Below the pieces are notes generated by a model. The model was not told the origin of the DNA. It was given only the letters and a program-made list of their open reading frames with translations, and ran no database searches. DNA of 64,000 nt from Trichuris trichiura (taxonomy: Eukaryota; Nematoda; Enoplea; Trichinellida; Trichuridae). The stretch lies in contig JBAJFE010000026.1 of NCBI GenBank assembly GCA_037903355.1, forward strand, positions 2,914,001-2,978,000, in the 5' to 3' direction. Position numbers and translations under genes: made by a program. Shown piece by piece: positions 1 through 10,359 of this stretch; within the stretch, counting starts at the first letter, position 1, and each line of letters opens with the position of its first letter.

Positions 1-927
1 ACTCCTTGATCTAGAGGCTGAGTTTTTGAGGAAGTGTTTGGAGGCAGGTATTTCAACGTGATGTTTGTGAGGTGCGTCACGCGGGGATGGCTCGGACATT
101 TGTCTACTACCAATAAGATGGAACGTTTCATTCGCTTCACCTGTCGGTCGACACTTCCTACTCACAGCTCGAATATGGTGGCTGTCATCCAGACGGATTT
201 ATTTGATCTCCAAGTGACAGGGAGGTCATCAGGCTTCAAGTTCTTAAAAGGTCGGGGTTTCGTTGACTTACCAATGACCAATGGCTTCAACTTCTCCCCA
301 GTTGCGCTAGCGCAAAGAAGCACAGTGAAGCGTTCTTTGGAGAGCTTCCCGCTTTTGCATTTATCGCCTTTTAGTACAAGACTTCTATCAGGCATAGCTT
401 TGAAGAACAAGCCGCATTCATCAGCATTGAATATGTCTTCTTCCTTAAAGCCACTGGCGAAATGACGAAATTTCAAGATGAAGTCTTCCAAGACCTCGAC
501 GGGAACTTCGCTAGATTCGCCGCATAAGATTTTCTGAGAAATCTGATAACGGAGCTTGAACTTTGCCAGCCAACCGTTTGATGCTTGGAAACCTGTGAAA
601 CCGAATTCCACGGCGAATTTTCTAGCAATTTCCTGGATCATTGGGCCAGAGATCGTGCATTAGCTGCTCTCATTTGCTTAAACCAATTAACGCTGCTTCA
701 TTGACTTGGTCAAGGAGGTTCTCTTTTTTCCGCTGCGCGTCTCCGCTTTCCTTTTCATATCTTTCCAAGTACTCACGTTTACGTCTCTGGATGTTGCTAA
801 CGGTAGTCTTGCTGACATGAAACCGTTCTGCTGTCTTCTTTGACTGTTGGTTTCGAGAAAGCGGATAAGATCCACTTTTTCCTTCAGTGCCAACTCTCTC
901 GATTCTTTCCGTTCGGCCATAGTGCAA
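1..927 (-). pseudogene. Decayed Tigger-like transposase (CENP-B HTH plus DDE domain)
   Basis: Read right to left, the protein starts MAERKESRELALKEK (920 downward), shifts frame near 840, and continues through a CENP-B/Psq-type helix-turn-helix (KKTAERFHVSKTTVSNI), a second HTH stretch (MIQEIARKFAVEF, 641 downward) and the DDE domain with FNADECGLFFKAMPD and KPLVIGKSTKPRPFK. At the left edge it reaches YLPPNTSSKTQPLDQG, the Tigger signature next to the third acidic residue. The first acidic position is in NADE. At least one frameshift plus a stop near position 161 show that it is dead. Known for the family: cut-and-paste transposition at TA. The C-terminus lies outside the window. Confidence 0.85.
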
Positions 928-1492
928 ACTGCAACCAGCTTGGTAGCTACTACTGCGTAAGCGTAAGGAATATCTTTACTCGCGAAGACACGTTAAGGAC
1001 CTCTCCCGCACGGGTACAGCAAAGCGAATGAATAGAATTGAGCTCGACGCGAACGAATGCAAGTAGGCTCGATTTGTCATATTTCGCCTCTGGGAGAATG
1101 CTGCCGACGCCTAGGTGGGAGGTTATGTACCCTCGTGTAGGAAACGCGCAAGCTGCGCCAGGAGGCATGAAAAAAGCATCGTCAAAGCTACGGAACCGGT
1201 TCTCTCTTCAGGAATCTCCAATCCATGATAATAAAAAACTTCGCTATGTTGAGTAATGGCACATTCAGGCACTGATGGTTAGCGGGTCCTAGCGACTGAT
1301 AGAGAGCAAACTAGCATTGCATCCACATACCACGTCACGGCTAAAGCGGTCAACTTCTTATTTACGGAGGTCGACGTGTGGAGGTTGTCCTTGCGCTTGT
1401 TTATATGTGGACCAACCAACTTGTCAAAATTCGGGCAACTTAGGGAGGTGTTCAGCATAGAGAAGTGGTCAACTTTGGAGGTTCCGCTGTAC
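1..1492 (-). mobile_element. Tigger/pogo-type DNA transposon, left end outside window
   Basis: A DDE transposon of the Tigger group, transcribed leftwards. The transposase remnant occupies the first 0.93 kb; the right terminal repeat is seen at about 1467-1492 as GGTCAACTTTGGAGGTTC followed by CGCTGTA, whose complement starts TACAGCGGAACCTCC, the usual Tigger end beside a TA. The subterminal part (about 1306-1460) is closely repeated at 33672-33810, where it forms a deleted, non-autonomous derivative. The left end is beyond the window. Seen: end sequence and family resemblance; inferred: that transposase and right end belong to one insertion. Confidence 0.8.
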
Positions 1493-1611
1493 ATTCCTTA
1501 TCTAGAAAATGTCAATGCAGAACTGCCACAAGGCCACGCTTTACAGTGCAATTTGAGCCTCTGAGATTTTGAATGCCACTGGGTTGTTGCAGCCGCATCC
1601 ATTTGATTATA

Positions 1612-1690
1612 CAGTGTAACCCCGCTAATCCGGCATAGTTTTGACAGATCGATTGCGGGATTAGTGAATTTGCGGCACTAGCGACCGTAT
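1612..1690 (+). mobile_element. Tigger-like terminal repeat, single end
   Basis: CAGTGTAACCCCGCTAATCC beginning at about 1612 has the look of a Tigger left end (CAGT..AACC..CG..AATCCGG) and is followed by a weak internal echo (GCGGGATTAGTG). No matching right end was found downstream, so this is a fragment or solo end. It is a different subfamily from the element at 1-1492. Confidence 0.45.
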
Positions 1691-1699
1691 AGTTAGCAC

Positions 1700-3340
1700 C
1701 CGATTGAATAATGTAGGATTAGTTGGCAAAGAAGAAAACAGTTAGCAAAAGCTTGCAAAATGTTTTCGTTTAAACAGATGAGAAAAGTGAAACTGTACTA
1801 TCAACTCTTTCCTCCAGCAAACTGCGTCAAAAGTGAGGAGGAGCTTAAATTTATTCATGCAAATTAGTAGAGCTGCATAGTGCGAGCCGATAGGCAGCTG
1901 CAGTCACTGCCTTCATCTTTTAGTGTGGTAGAAGCACGAGCAGCTTGCGATGACAATGGTAACACCTGTCTGTAAGAAGTCGATGACGCTGAGCGTTTAA
2001 TTTTCTCTCCCCGTGCTGTGGTTTTTCTAGTTGCTTTTTACGAAAGCCGGACCGTTATTTACCTTTATCATTGGTAATTCACCGTAGCTCTTTATAAAAG
2101 GTTTTAGCTTGTACTCACACCTTATCTCCACGTATCTGTATCCGTTCACCTAAGCGAATCTTATCCGGTGTTATCAGAACCTCATGTAGTTCTGAACTTC
2201 TTTTTTCTTTCTTTGTTTTTCTCATCAACGTCCCTTTCTTTGGCTGGGCGGTTTTCCCTTTTGCTTCCCTACATCGCACACTTTTGAACAGACGATGCTT
2301 TATAAGTCACATAAGGTTTTCGCAGACATGGCACTGTCAAGTTTTCGCAGTATTCTGACCTCATCTACTGCACACAGCGTGCGATGGTTGCAGTTTTCAA
2401 CGTAGTAAGCGCTTCCATTGTACGCTGAAAGCATGTCTCGGCTGAACTTGACTGGCTTAGATTTTCTCATTTATACGGCTTGATATCTGCTAATGTTACT
2501 TCTTCAACTGCCGGTAATACGCAGTAGCCCTTGAATCACACGGTAAGAACTCTACCAACTAAAAGTGAATGTATACGATATTATTAATCGACACGGAAAT
2601 TATTACAGCGCGCAGCTGCCGAATTTTATTAATTAATGAGCAGCTCCATATTTCAAAGCTTCTGGAAATTAAGCCGTGAGTGAAACTGTTGCAAAGCAAA
2701 GAATTGCAACGCATCAAACTTGCCCATATTGCCCTGAAACGCATATGTCCATTGCTCGCGGAAAGTGCTATCCTGTTGTTAGGTCGGCGAGTCGTAAAAA
2801 ATGAAAATACGATAGTTGGGGGTACATGAATATTAGAGGAATTTTCACAGAGTGTTATCGAATTCTGGTTTACTTTTGCAGCTAATTGTTCAGCTAGAGC
2901 TTTACAAAAGGGGGTTTGAGCTTCTTAAGAACGCTTGAAAGATCGCTGATTCTGTACTGTTTTGGCAGTTACACAAATTTTATTCAGTCCAGAGTCTTCC
3001 CGTAAGCAAATACACTGCGCTCTTAATTTCCAGCAGCATGTGAGTCTGACACTCTATAGTTTAGTTATAGTTGCCCAGTTGTAATGGAAGTTTATCCTAC
3101 ATTGTGTGAACGCCTATAGCAGTAGACGTTTGAAATATCTTCTTTCGGTTGTGAATTTTGAACGCTACTTTCTTTTCGTTTACCAATAGTAATCCGTACA
3201 TGTCAGTGTGTGAGCGCAATGAGAATGAAGAAAAAGTCGTTCCAACTTAAGGTTTCTGTCGTTGCTGCAGTTTTAATGTTTAACTTTAAATGTGTTCATC
3301 TGTTTGACTTGTCATGTCGATTAACGACACTTTGTTTTAG
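1700..3340. other. No recognisable gene
   Basis: AT-rich sequence with several poly-T runs and no long open frame on either strand. No RNA gene, repeat copy or convincing exon was found. It may hold the promoter or 5' introns of the plus-strand gene whose first visible exon begins at 3341, but I see no start codon context or TATA box that I would defend. Confidence 0.3.
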
Positions 3341-5203
3341 AAACTTGAAGCAATAATGCAGCGTACTCGTACTTCAAATGCCGCCGAAGCGTTGTCAAGA
3401 ACAGACTCGTCGTTGCCCTCCCAAAAGCAGGATGAAAATGCGAGCAAAATGTCTAAGTCCATGTTCCTGGACTCTAAGGAAGTATCAAGTTCAGAGGGAT
3501 CTCCACGTTTCTTATCGACTATGTTGCAAAAGTTAGCTGACAGTAGACCAGCGGTGGGTCGTTCTTTGGAGAACATGTTGAACCGTGTTCGATCGTCTGC
3601 GTCATTGGAAGCGAGTAATAACTTAAACGATAATCTCGTGATCGGCAACAACTTGAAGGAGAACAACACAGCGGAGCAGACGACACCTTGCAGCACCAGT
3701 GACGATAAGGAGTCAAAGTCCTCCACTAGAGAACATGTACCAAGTGATAAAATGTTGGCCGTAAATGGCACCGAAGGTTCAAGCCATATTTAGCTATTGT
3801 CCTTGAGCTAGCTGTTGTTGATGCTTTATTTCTCTTTCAGTTTCTCTGGAATCACCCTATCTTTCTTCTATGCCGGACGATCAGTTCGTTACCGCGTTAT
3901 CTCTTAGGTAAGCTTATCTTGCCAATCGAATCAATTTACGTTTATGTTAATTGTTTTCTGCGTAGTTTTCTATTGTCAGCGCATATGCACGGCGTACCGT
4001 TTATGTGATTTTAATTCTGTATCGTTCCATTGACAAACTGATACTTCGATTCGGAGCGACGTTTACCTTGAAGCACTGCTTTTTTAAACGGGATGTTTCA
4101 ACGTGTAAATACATTGATATGTTATCAAGCAGCTGACATCCACGATTACTTTGGTCAATGACTGACATTCATTATTTAGTTGTGTCCCTTGGTAATCTTT
4201 ATAATCGCTTGTTTTAGCACTGAAGCATGACGATTAACTTTATGACCAGCCTACCGCTAGGTGGCACAGCTTATTAATTTTTTTTATACGGTAGAGGATA
4301 TAATCCGATCAGATGATCGTAGAATCATTTGTTGAGCAGGAAGGAACCTTGAAAATTCCGACTTAATATACAGAATTTAAGGAAGACTGCATGAAATAAG
4401 CGCATTGTTAATCCCAGCCGAATCCTTGAGAATGGCATTTTTCTGCAGACAGGATGATCACAGGCTTTGAGTTAAACAAGGCCAGTCGCAAATCATCTCC
4501 TCCCACAATATCCATTCTGTTCCTGAAGTTTATCAGCACAACTGATTTGCTGAATCCCCGCTTAATTAAATGTGTTGACGGAAAGCCAATGAAAGATGTC
4601 TGTGGTTTTTCCTACAATGTTAAAAATTTATTTAGAAAATTACTCTTAGTGTAAACATCTGTTTGAAATTGAACTGATAAGTACAGTTGTATCATTTAAG
4701 ACTAATTAGTCTATTGAACTTCTGCCTCAGATTGGAAAGGTAATGCTTCAGATGAACTCGAAGTCCAATCTGAGATACCGAAGTCTCGCAGTCAAGAAAT
4801 CTCTCTTGCATGCCACGTGTGCATTCTTGAGATGTTTCGTATAAATGGCAAGATTATTGTCATTGATGATATTCTGATGGTTATGCCTTCAGTGCATATG
4901 CGACGATTTCATGTCCAGATATGCTACTGTTTTAATAAAAACTCCATCTCCTGTAATGTACCAGTAGATTTCGAGTTCATTGAAAAAAGGAATTATCAGC
5001 TACTTGTCCAACGAATCTCCGACGGCTGTATAGTTTTTCTTGCAAAAGAAGAAGCAGGAAAAAAGGGAAAAATAGTGAATGCAAAGATGGAAACATTTTT
5101 AGGACGTGTATGTCAAATTGAACTACCGAAGATTGTCTGGCGAATGAAAATTGTCGACCTTAGCGTCAACGAATTTTTCTGCACCTTTTTTTACCACATA
5201 TAA
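3341..5203 (+). CDS. Unidentified spliced gene, 2-4 exons
   Basis: Best supported are exon 3341-3776 (after TTTGTTTTAG, donor GAAG/gttcaag) and exon 3841-3907 (after TCTCTTTCAG, donor TTAG/gtaagc). They join in phase and give about 167 residues rich in Ser, Asn and acidic residues, with PRFLSTMLQKLADSRP and SLENMLNRVRSSAS as possible short helices. A third exon, 4453-4654 (acceptor CAGACAG), continues in phase with LNKASRKSSPPTISIL and ends in TAA. A fourth open stretch, 4731-5203 (after TCTGCCTCAG), has HVCILEMFRINGKIIV and ends in TAA; its phase does not join the third, so it is an alternative end, a missing-exon case or a separate unit. No known domain recognised. Upstream exons were not found. 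Confidence 0.5.
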
Positions 5204-5340
5204 AAGGAAACCATTTTAAGCTAGAGTACAACACTCCTAAGGCCGTTTCCCTGGGAAAACCTTGTCGCATCGGTATGCCGCAGCATCGGGAAAGTCTCCA
5301 TTATATTCTTTACACAGTTGCTGAAAAATACAATTCTGAA

Positions 5341-6180
5341 TACAGGGAGTTTCTGACTTACGATGGGTTCGATAGCGGAAGGCACTCGCTTCGAAGTTTG
5401 TGTTTCGTTATTTATATGTACGTATACTAAAGAGCTTAGCCCTTGCAATAGATTTGCAAATGCTGATCCCCAGATTCAAATGCTTTCGCTAGTTGCAATG
5501 AATTGTACAGTTGAACACAGAAGAGTAAAGAAACGAAACGTGGCGCCGTCTTGAAACAGTCCACTTTTGGTAGGCTATCAATCATCGCAGGAGAAACTTC
5601 ATCCAGCTATCATTGAGTCGAGCAGAGAAAGAACTTCATCGCGTTATCGCTGTAGCATTGCTATATTCTTGCAAGTATTGGTTTAAGTACATTGAACGGA
5701 TCGGTGAGCTCTCGTATGTGTTGTTGCCATGTACAGAATTCCGTGTTAACTCCAGAACAGAATTGCTGCATTATTAAAGCAGTCTTGTAGGGCAATAATT
5801 TCTCTCAACTATAACCTAATTGGAAAGCAGTTTAATCTTGTTAAGATAGGCAGTATGAACCATTCACATTCTCGGAAACCTCTAATCTTTAGTAGGGGAA
5901 TGTTACAGTTCTTTGTGTCCGTTCCACCGCGGACCTCTCAGGGTGGCAGTTCGCCTTGCCTCTGCTAAAACTGGTTTAACAACATGCAGTTGAACTTCAT
6001 CTTAACCATAACCCTCAACCTAGAAGTATACCATTGACGGCATTGAACTAATATGCACCATTTCAGACAGTAGCTTACGAATTAATGCACTGAGGACGAT
6101 ATTCGCGGTGAACCAAAAGCTACGGGCAACTTTTTTGTCAATAAGAACGGACGAAACAGGAACTCTTATGAACATAAACA
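5341..6180 (+). mobile_element. Short TIR element, family A, copy 1 (right end missing)
   Basis: Starts next to TA with CAGGGAGTTTCTGACTTACG and then runs parallel to copies at 18283-19397 (plus) and 39702-40853 (minus). Shared blocks include TTCGATAGCGG, CGAAGTTTGT, the stretch around AACAGAATTGCTGCATTATT (5756) and GGTGGCAGTTCGCCTTGCC (5942). No coding capacity. The right end is lost near 6180, where the sequence runs into an oppositely oriented copy. Terminal sequence and TA flank suggest a pogo/Tigger-derived MITE, an inference. Confidence 0.6.
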
Positions 6181-6540
6181 GGTCCATTAGAAAACATCCT
6201 AATATAGAACTCCATTTATGGTAACTACATTAATGTATACTCACGTATGGGAGACCGCTGATCCGTTCGATGTACCCAAATAATAGTTGCAAGAAGGTAG
6301 CAATGCTATAGCGACAACGCGATGAGGTTCTTTCCCTGTTTGACTGAATAATAGCTGGAAGAAGATCTCTCTGCGGTAATTGATAGCGTACCAGGAGTAC
6401 GCTGCTTTAGAAAGGCACCAAGTTTTGTTTCCATATTCTTCTGTATTCCTCTGTACACTTTTTGTAACTAGAGAAAGCACTTGATTCAATCAATCAGCTT
6501 TCGCAAATCTCTCGCAATAGCTATTTCCTAGGCATACGTA

Positions 6541-8690
6541 CATTTTTTTCTCTCGCATTTGTCCCACTTTGGGAGGTCTGCAGCTCTGGCAATGTTCTTC
6601 CATTTCCGTCTCTCGAATGCTTGGTCTTGAGCGAGCCGTAGTTCTTTCAGGTCTGCATGTGTTTTGTCCACTCATTTCAATTTTGGTCCTCCTCCATGGC
6701 AGTTCCCTTCTATTTAGTTGTTTCGCAGGATGGTTTACCTTCCCGTCTGACTACATGCCCATACCATCCCAGACGGTCTTCCACGACTTTGTTCACTATA
6801 AACGTTATCCCCGTTGACAGTTGTACCATGTTGTTGTGATTACGCTCTAGCATACTGATTCCGAGAGTGCACCTGAGCATGGCTCTTTCCATGACATTCA
6901 ACCGCTTTTCTTTTTTGGTTATTAGCCAGCACTCAAAACTGCACAGGACCGCTGGGCGGCTGACAATGCGGTAGAATTTCGACTTCAGTTTTCGCGGAAG
7001 CTCTTTGTCGCATAGCGTTCTCTGGCTAGCGTTTTCCATTTTTGAAAGGCCGCCTATGTTCCAGCTGACACAACACAATCATGACGTTTCCTCCATATGT
7101 GAGGATGCTTCCATGGTATTTGAATGTGTGGGCTTCAGTTAAGCGTTCTGAATGCTGATTGTGCCAGAGTTTGCGAATTTTCATGGATTCCATTTTTCTA
7201 AAGTCCAGTTTGAGCCAGTTGCGTGCCAGGTGGTTTTTCCAGACTATTACTTTTTCTTCTAATGCTTTCCGCGATTCTGGCATAAGAACGGTATCGTCGG
7301 CGTAGAGCACTGTATGCAGGTTCGACATTAGAATGTCCCTGGTAACTGTGTCCATTACGGTAATGAAGAGCAGTGGGGAAAGTGCAGAACCCTGATTTAC
7401 TCCACTGTCATTGGGAAGATCTGCGTTTCCCCTGCGCTGATACGTAAACTGCTCGTGGCGGTCTTATAGATTCTTTTTTATCCAGTTCACAAATTCTTCA
7501 GGGACATTGTGTTTTCGAAGAACGAACATTGTAGTCGAGTGTGGTAGTATGTCAAAAGCCTTTTCGAAGCCGAAGAAGGTCGCATGTAGTGTTCGATTTT
7601 TCGCTCGATATTTTTCCATTAGTATGTGGAATTGCATCTGTTGTGCTGCAGCTTTTCCTGAACCCATATTGGTTATCCGTGCTGTTTCTCAGGCTTGTGT
7701 CTATGATTCGTTCTTTAATCTTCAAGGTGTGCCTTAAAAGCCCAATAGCTGATATGTAGAACGATCGGTGACGTTACCCTTACCTTTCCATATTGGTGCT
7801 ATTGCTATGCTGATTTTCCAAGCTGAGGGGATTTGTTTATGTGCAATGACGTGGTGAAATAGTGTTGTGAACCAGTAACACCTGCAGGGCCGCAGAGCTT
7901 CCTGAATTCGCTCAGTAAGTCATGTGCGCCTGCTGCTTTGCCTTTCTTCATTTCGGTTAACGCTAGTTTGACTTTCGCGCTAATTTGGGGGAATTAGTCA
8001 TCCTAGTTGTATGTCCGTTTGAATCGGCGTATGCTTGAATTCTTCTGTGGCGATTGAGATGAAATGACTCTTCTATCTGCCCAATGTTTGTTTTAATTTT
8101 CCCAGTTCACTTCCATTTGCGTCTTTGATCTGGCAGTAAACGTCGATGTAGTTAACGGATCATGAACATGCTTTTGTCAATTTGTAGATGAGTAGCTCCC
8201 TATGCGTTTTCCCTATTTTTTGATATAACTTTTCCCTGTGTGCTGCTTTCGTCTTAGTGACTTCTTTCTTTGCCAATTCTTTTGCTTCGAGATAATGTTC
8301 ATAGCTTGCTTCTGTTTTGGTCAGTTGCCATTGTACATTTGTTTCCTTCTGTTGACAAATAGTTGTATTTCTTCATTCCACCAACATGTTTCTTCATTGA
8401 CTTTCTTCTTGCGTGGCTTTGTTCTACCCAGTAGTTGAGCTGCTTTTTCGCTTACAATATTCATTAGTTGTTGCTATGTTTCTTCTGGTGTTTGTGCCAG
8501 CTAGTGTGGCAGTATTCATTGTGAAGTCGTCTATACCAATTGGTTTTCTTTAAGTTTACACCACTTAATTCTATTGTTAATATTTATTGGTAGCCAATGT
8601 TTTCGCGGAGCAGCCATTCGAACTTCAAGGAGCAGTTGATTTTGTGAAAGGCAACCCTTTCCAAGAATTACTTTACAAGTACTTATCAAT
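6541..8690 (-). mobile_element. Decayed RTE-type non-LTR retrotransposon, 5'-truncated
   Basis: A fossil LINE read right to left. A poly-T run at 6543-6549 is the complement of its poly-A tail. Order of recognisable parts in minus orientation: pre-RT linker with KWCKLKENQLV (about 8550) and ETCWWNEEIQLFVNRR (about 8370), a hallmark of RTE proteins; RT fingers with ILMEKYRAKNRTLHATF (7630-7570); and the catalytic YADDTVLMP (about 7300). The 5' endonuclease domain is missing, a common truncation. It lies inside family-A copy 2, so it is younger than that element. Confidence 0.85.
6545..8560 (-). pseudogene. RTE-like reverse transcriptase, frameshifted
   Basis: The RT coding remnant is broken into several frames: FEKAFDILPHSTTMFVLR (about 7560-7540), LHTVLYADDTVLMPES (7320-7280), then KLKSKFYRIVSRPAVLCS with ERAMLRCTLGISMLERN (6990-6850), LGWYGHVVRREG (about 6760) and a C-terminus with LRLAQDQAFERRKWKN and AADLPKWDKCERKK (6640-6550). 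Known role of the family: target-primed reverse transcription. The YADD catalytic pair survives, but stops and frameshifts make the gene dead. The C-terminal tail (HADLKEL..DQA..R..W) is typical of RTE proteins from nematodes, arthropods and vertebrates. Confidence 0.85.
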
Positions 8691-8826
8691 TTATTCCTGC
8701 ATGTACGCACACGTAAATATGAAAATACGAATTTCGAAGCGAATGTTTCTCAATCGAACCCATCGTAAATCGGAGACCCTGCGTATTTTTCATTGGAATA
8801 TTATCTCGCTTAAGTAGATATTGATA

Positions 8827-10117
8827 CGAGAGTTGTTCGAAAATTTCCCCCAAAAAAAATAAAAATTTTATTTGTAATGATATCAAACTTATTTCTCAAC
8901 GTATCTTCCGTCAACCTCTAGGCACTTCTGCAGACGGTGGTCTCCACCTCCGCAGACCTTTGTAGAATCCTGGGAGCTGTGTATTGCGCCAAGTCGAGAC
9001 GGCGCGTTTCGTGTCATCCATCGACTCGAACAGCGTGTCTTCTAAATGTTTCTCTAACTTTGGGAAGAGGAAAAAGTCTGATGAGGCAACACCTGGATTG
9101 TAGGGCGGAGGTGGAACGACTTCCCACTGCAACTCACAGATAGCAGTCCTCAAAGTTCTTGACGAATGAGTAGGCGCGATATCGTGACGGAAAATGAGGT
9201 GCAACTTGCCACGCCGTTTTCTTGCCAGCGCGGTCCTTAATTTTTCCAATACTGTTTTGCTATAACTTGTCGTGACTGTTCGCTCTCCTTCGAGGAAGTC
9301 AGTCAGAATTACTCCGTCTGAGTTTCAGAATATGGTCTTCATAACCTTTTTAACTGACCGGTACCCTATGAACTTGACTGGACCTGCTGACCCCCTCGGT
9401 AACCGCTGCCTAGATTGAATCTTACCCTCAGGGTCATATTGGTAGATCCACATTTCCTCTCCTGTAACGACACGGTTAAGAAACCCGGTCTCATTTGCTT
9501 CAATCTTCGTTAAAAGCTCCCGATAAACGTTAACGCGTCGAAGCAGCTGTTCTTCGCGCATTGCTTTCGGGACCCAACGAGCTGAAAGCTTCCTCAGACC
9601 AAGGGTTTCATCCAGTATTCCAAATGCTGAATGGAGGAAAATCCCAGCCATTCTAGCAATCCTCCTGATGATAATTCTGCGGTCTCCTTCCTCTAGGTTC
9701 CGGACAAGGGCCACGGTTCCTTGTCTCGTCGCGATTGCTGGTCTTCCCGGTCTCTGGTCGTCTTCGTTAACCTCTCTGCCTTCCTTGAAATGCCTTATTC
9801 ATTCATAGACAACCAATTTAGATGACGCACTATTTCCGTAAACCTGCTGCAATGATTGAATAATTCTCCCCGGCTGCCAACTAAATTTGGATAGAAATTT
9901 AGTGTTAGCTCTGATCTCAAAACGAAAATTTTCCATACCATGAGAAAAAAGATTACTGTAGGAGCAACCTGTACCACACTGGCGCAGAGTCGGATAAGGC
10001 TACCTCTCCGTGCAAGTCCGAAGATAACGGAGATATGATTAAACATGTTTTGGCCCATCGGCTGGCGTCCTGTTAGACAGTGCGCCGTCATTCAAGGAGT
10101 TTTCTGAACATCCCTCG
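8827..10117 (-). mobile_element. Mariner transposon, both ends present, inactive
   Basis: Left end CGAGAGTTGTTCGAAAATTT after TA (8825-8826); right end GAACATCCCTCG before TA (10118-10119). The complement of the right end starts CGAGGGATGTTC, so the two form an imperfect terminal inverted repeat about 1.29 kb apart, the normal mariner size. The transposase runs leftwards inside. A second copy of the same family lies at 59491-61016. Confidence 0.88.
8905..10095 (-). pseudogene. Mariner transposase pseudogene
   Basis: Read leftwards: FCFEIRANTKFLSKF-like N-terminus (about 9930), then VALVRNLEEGDRRIII (9714 down), ARMAGIFLHSAFGILD, AMREEQLLRRVNVYRELL, VVTGEEMWIYQYDPEGK, a gap around 9325-9250, then KLHLIFRHDIAPTHSS and SSDFFLFPKLEKHLED, ending near 8911. 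The catalytic triad is altered: the first Asp of VTGDE is Glu here and HDN is HDI, while the third Asp (SSDFF) is kept. At least three frame changes. Family role: TA-targeted cut-and-paste transposition. Dead copy. Confidence 0.88.
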
Positions 10118-10156
10118 TATTTTTAAGATTCGTGAGCCACTGGGTATCCATATTAG

Positions 10157-10347
10157 TCTTCCCGGCAAACAATATCTTTCAAAATCTCACTCTCGGTTCA
10201 GAATTTTACAGAAGCTATAAGAAAGACGTCGTTTGCCTTATGAAGTACTTTGATCTAATCGTAAAGAAAATTTTGAGTCGGAGTGAGCTGATCAATCGCT
10301 CTTCAACAGCACTTGCCATCTCGTCTATTCTCCTAACTGCAAGCTAG
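10157..10347 (+). CDS. Candidate terminal exon, unidentified
   Basis: Open stretch just right of the mariner, preceded by a weak acceptor (CCATATTAG). The frame reads FPANNIFQNLTLGSEFY, then VVCLMKYFDLIVKKILS, and ends in TAG after SILLTAS. Composition is protein-like (amphipathic helix around MKYFDLIVKKIL), but no family is recognised and no partner exon joins it securely. It could be a host exon whose upstream intron took the mariner, or a chance frame. Confidence 0.25.
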
Positions 10348-10359
10348 TCGAAAAAATTG

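Larger units (their letters stand above)
6190..8800 (-). mobile_element. Short TIR element, family A, copy 2, split by a LINE
   Basis: Segment 6190-6541 matches 40390-40775 of the minus-strand copy (shared GTAACTACATTAATGTATA, ACCAAGTTTTGTTTC and AAAGCACTTG). The match resumes at about 8697 with AATACGAATTTCGAAGCGAA and ends at the terminal motif CATCGTAAATCGGAGACCCT near 8795. The intervening 2.15 kb is the RTE-like LINE. The two halves abut at the same place in the intact copy, so the LINE inserted into an existing element. Confidence 0.6.

Noticed and set aside
8594..8680. Plus-strand exon-like stretch between an acceptor (TATTGGTAG) and a donor (TTTACAA/gtactt)
   Set aside because: It lies inside the segment inserted into family-A copy 2, directly next to minus-strand LINE coding sequence (KWCKLKENQLV), so LINE 5' sequence is the simpler explanation.
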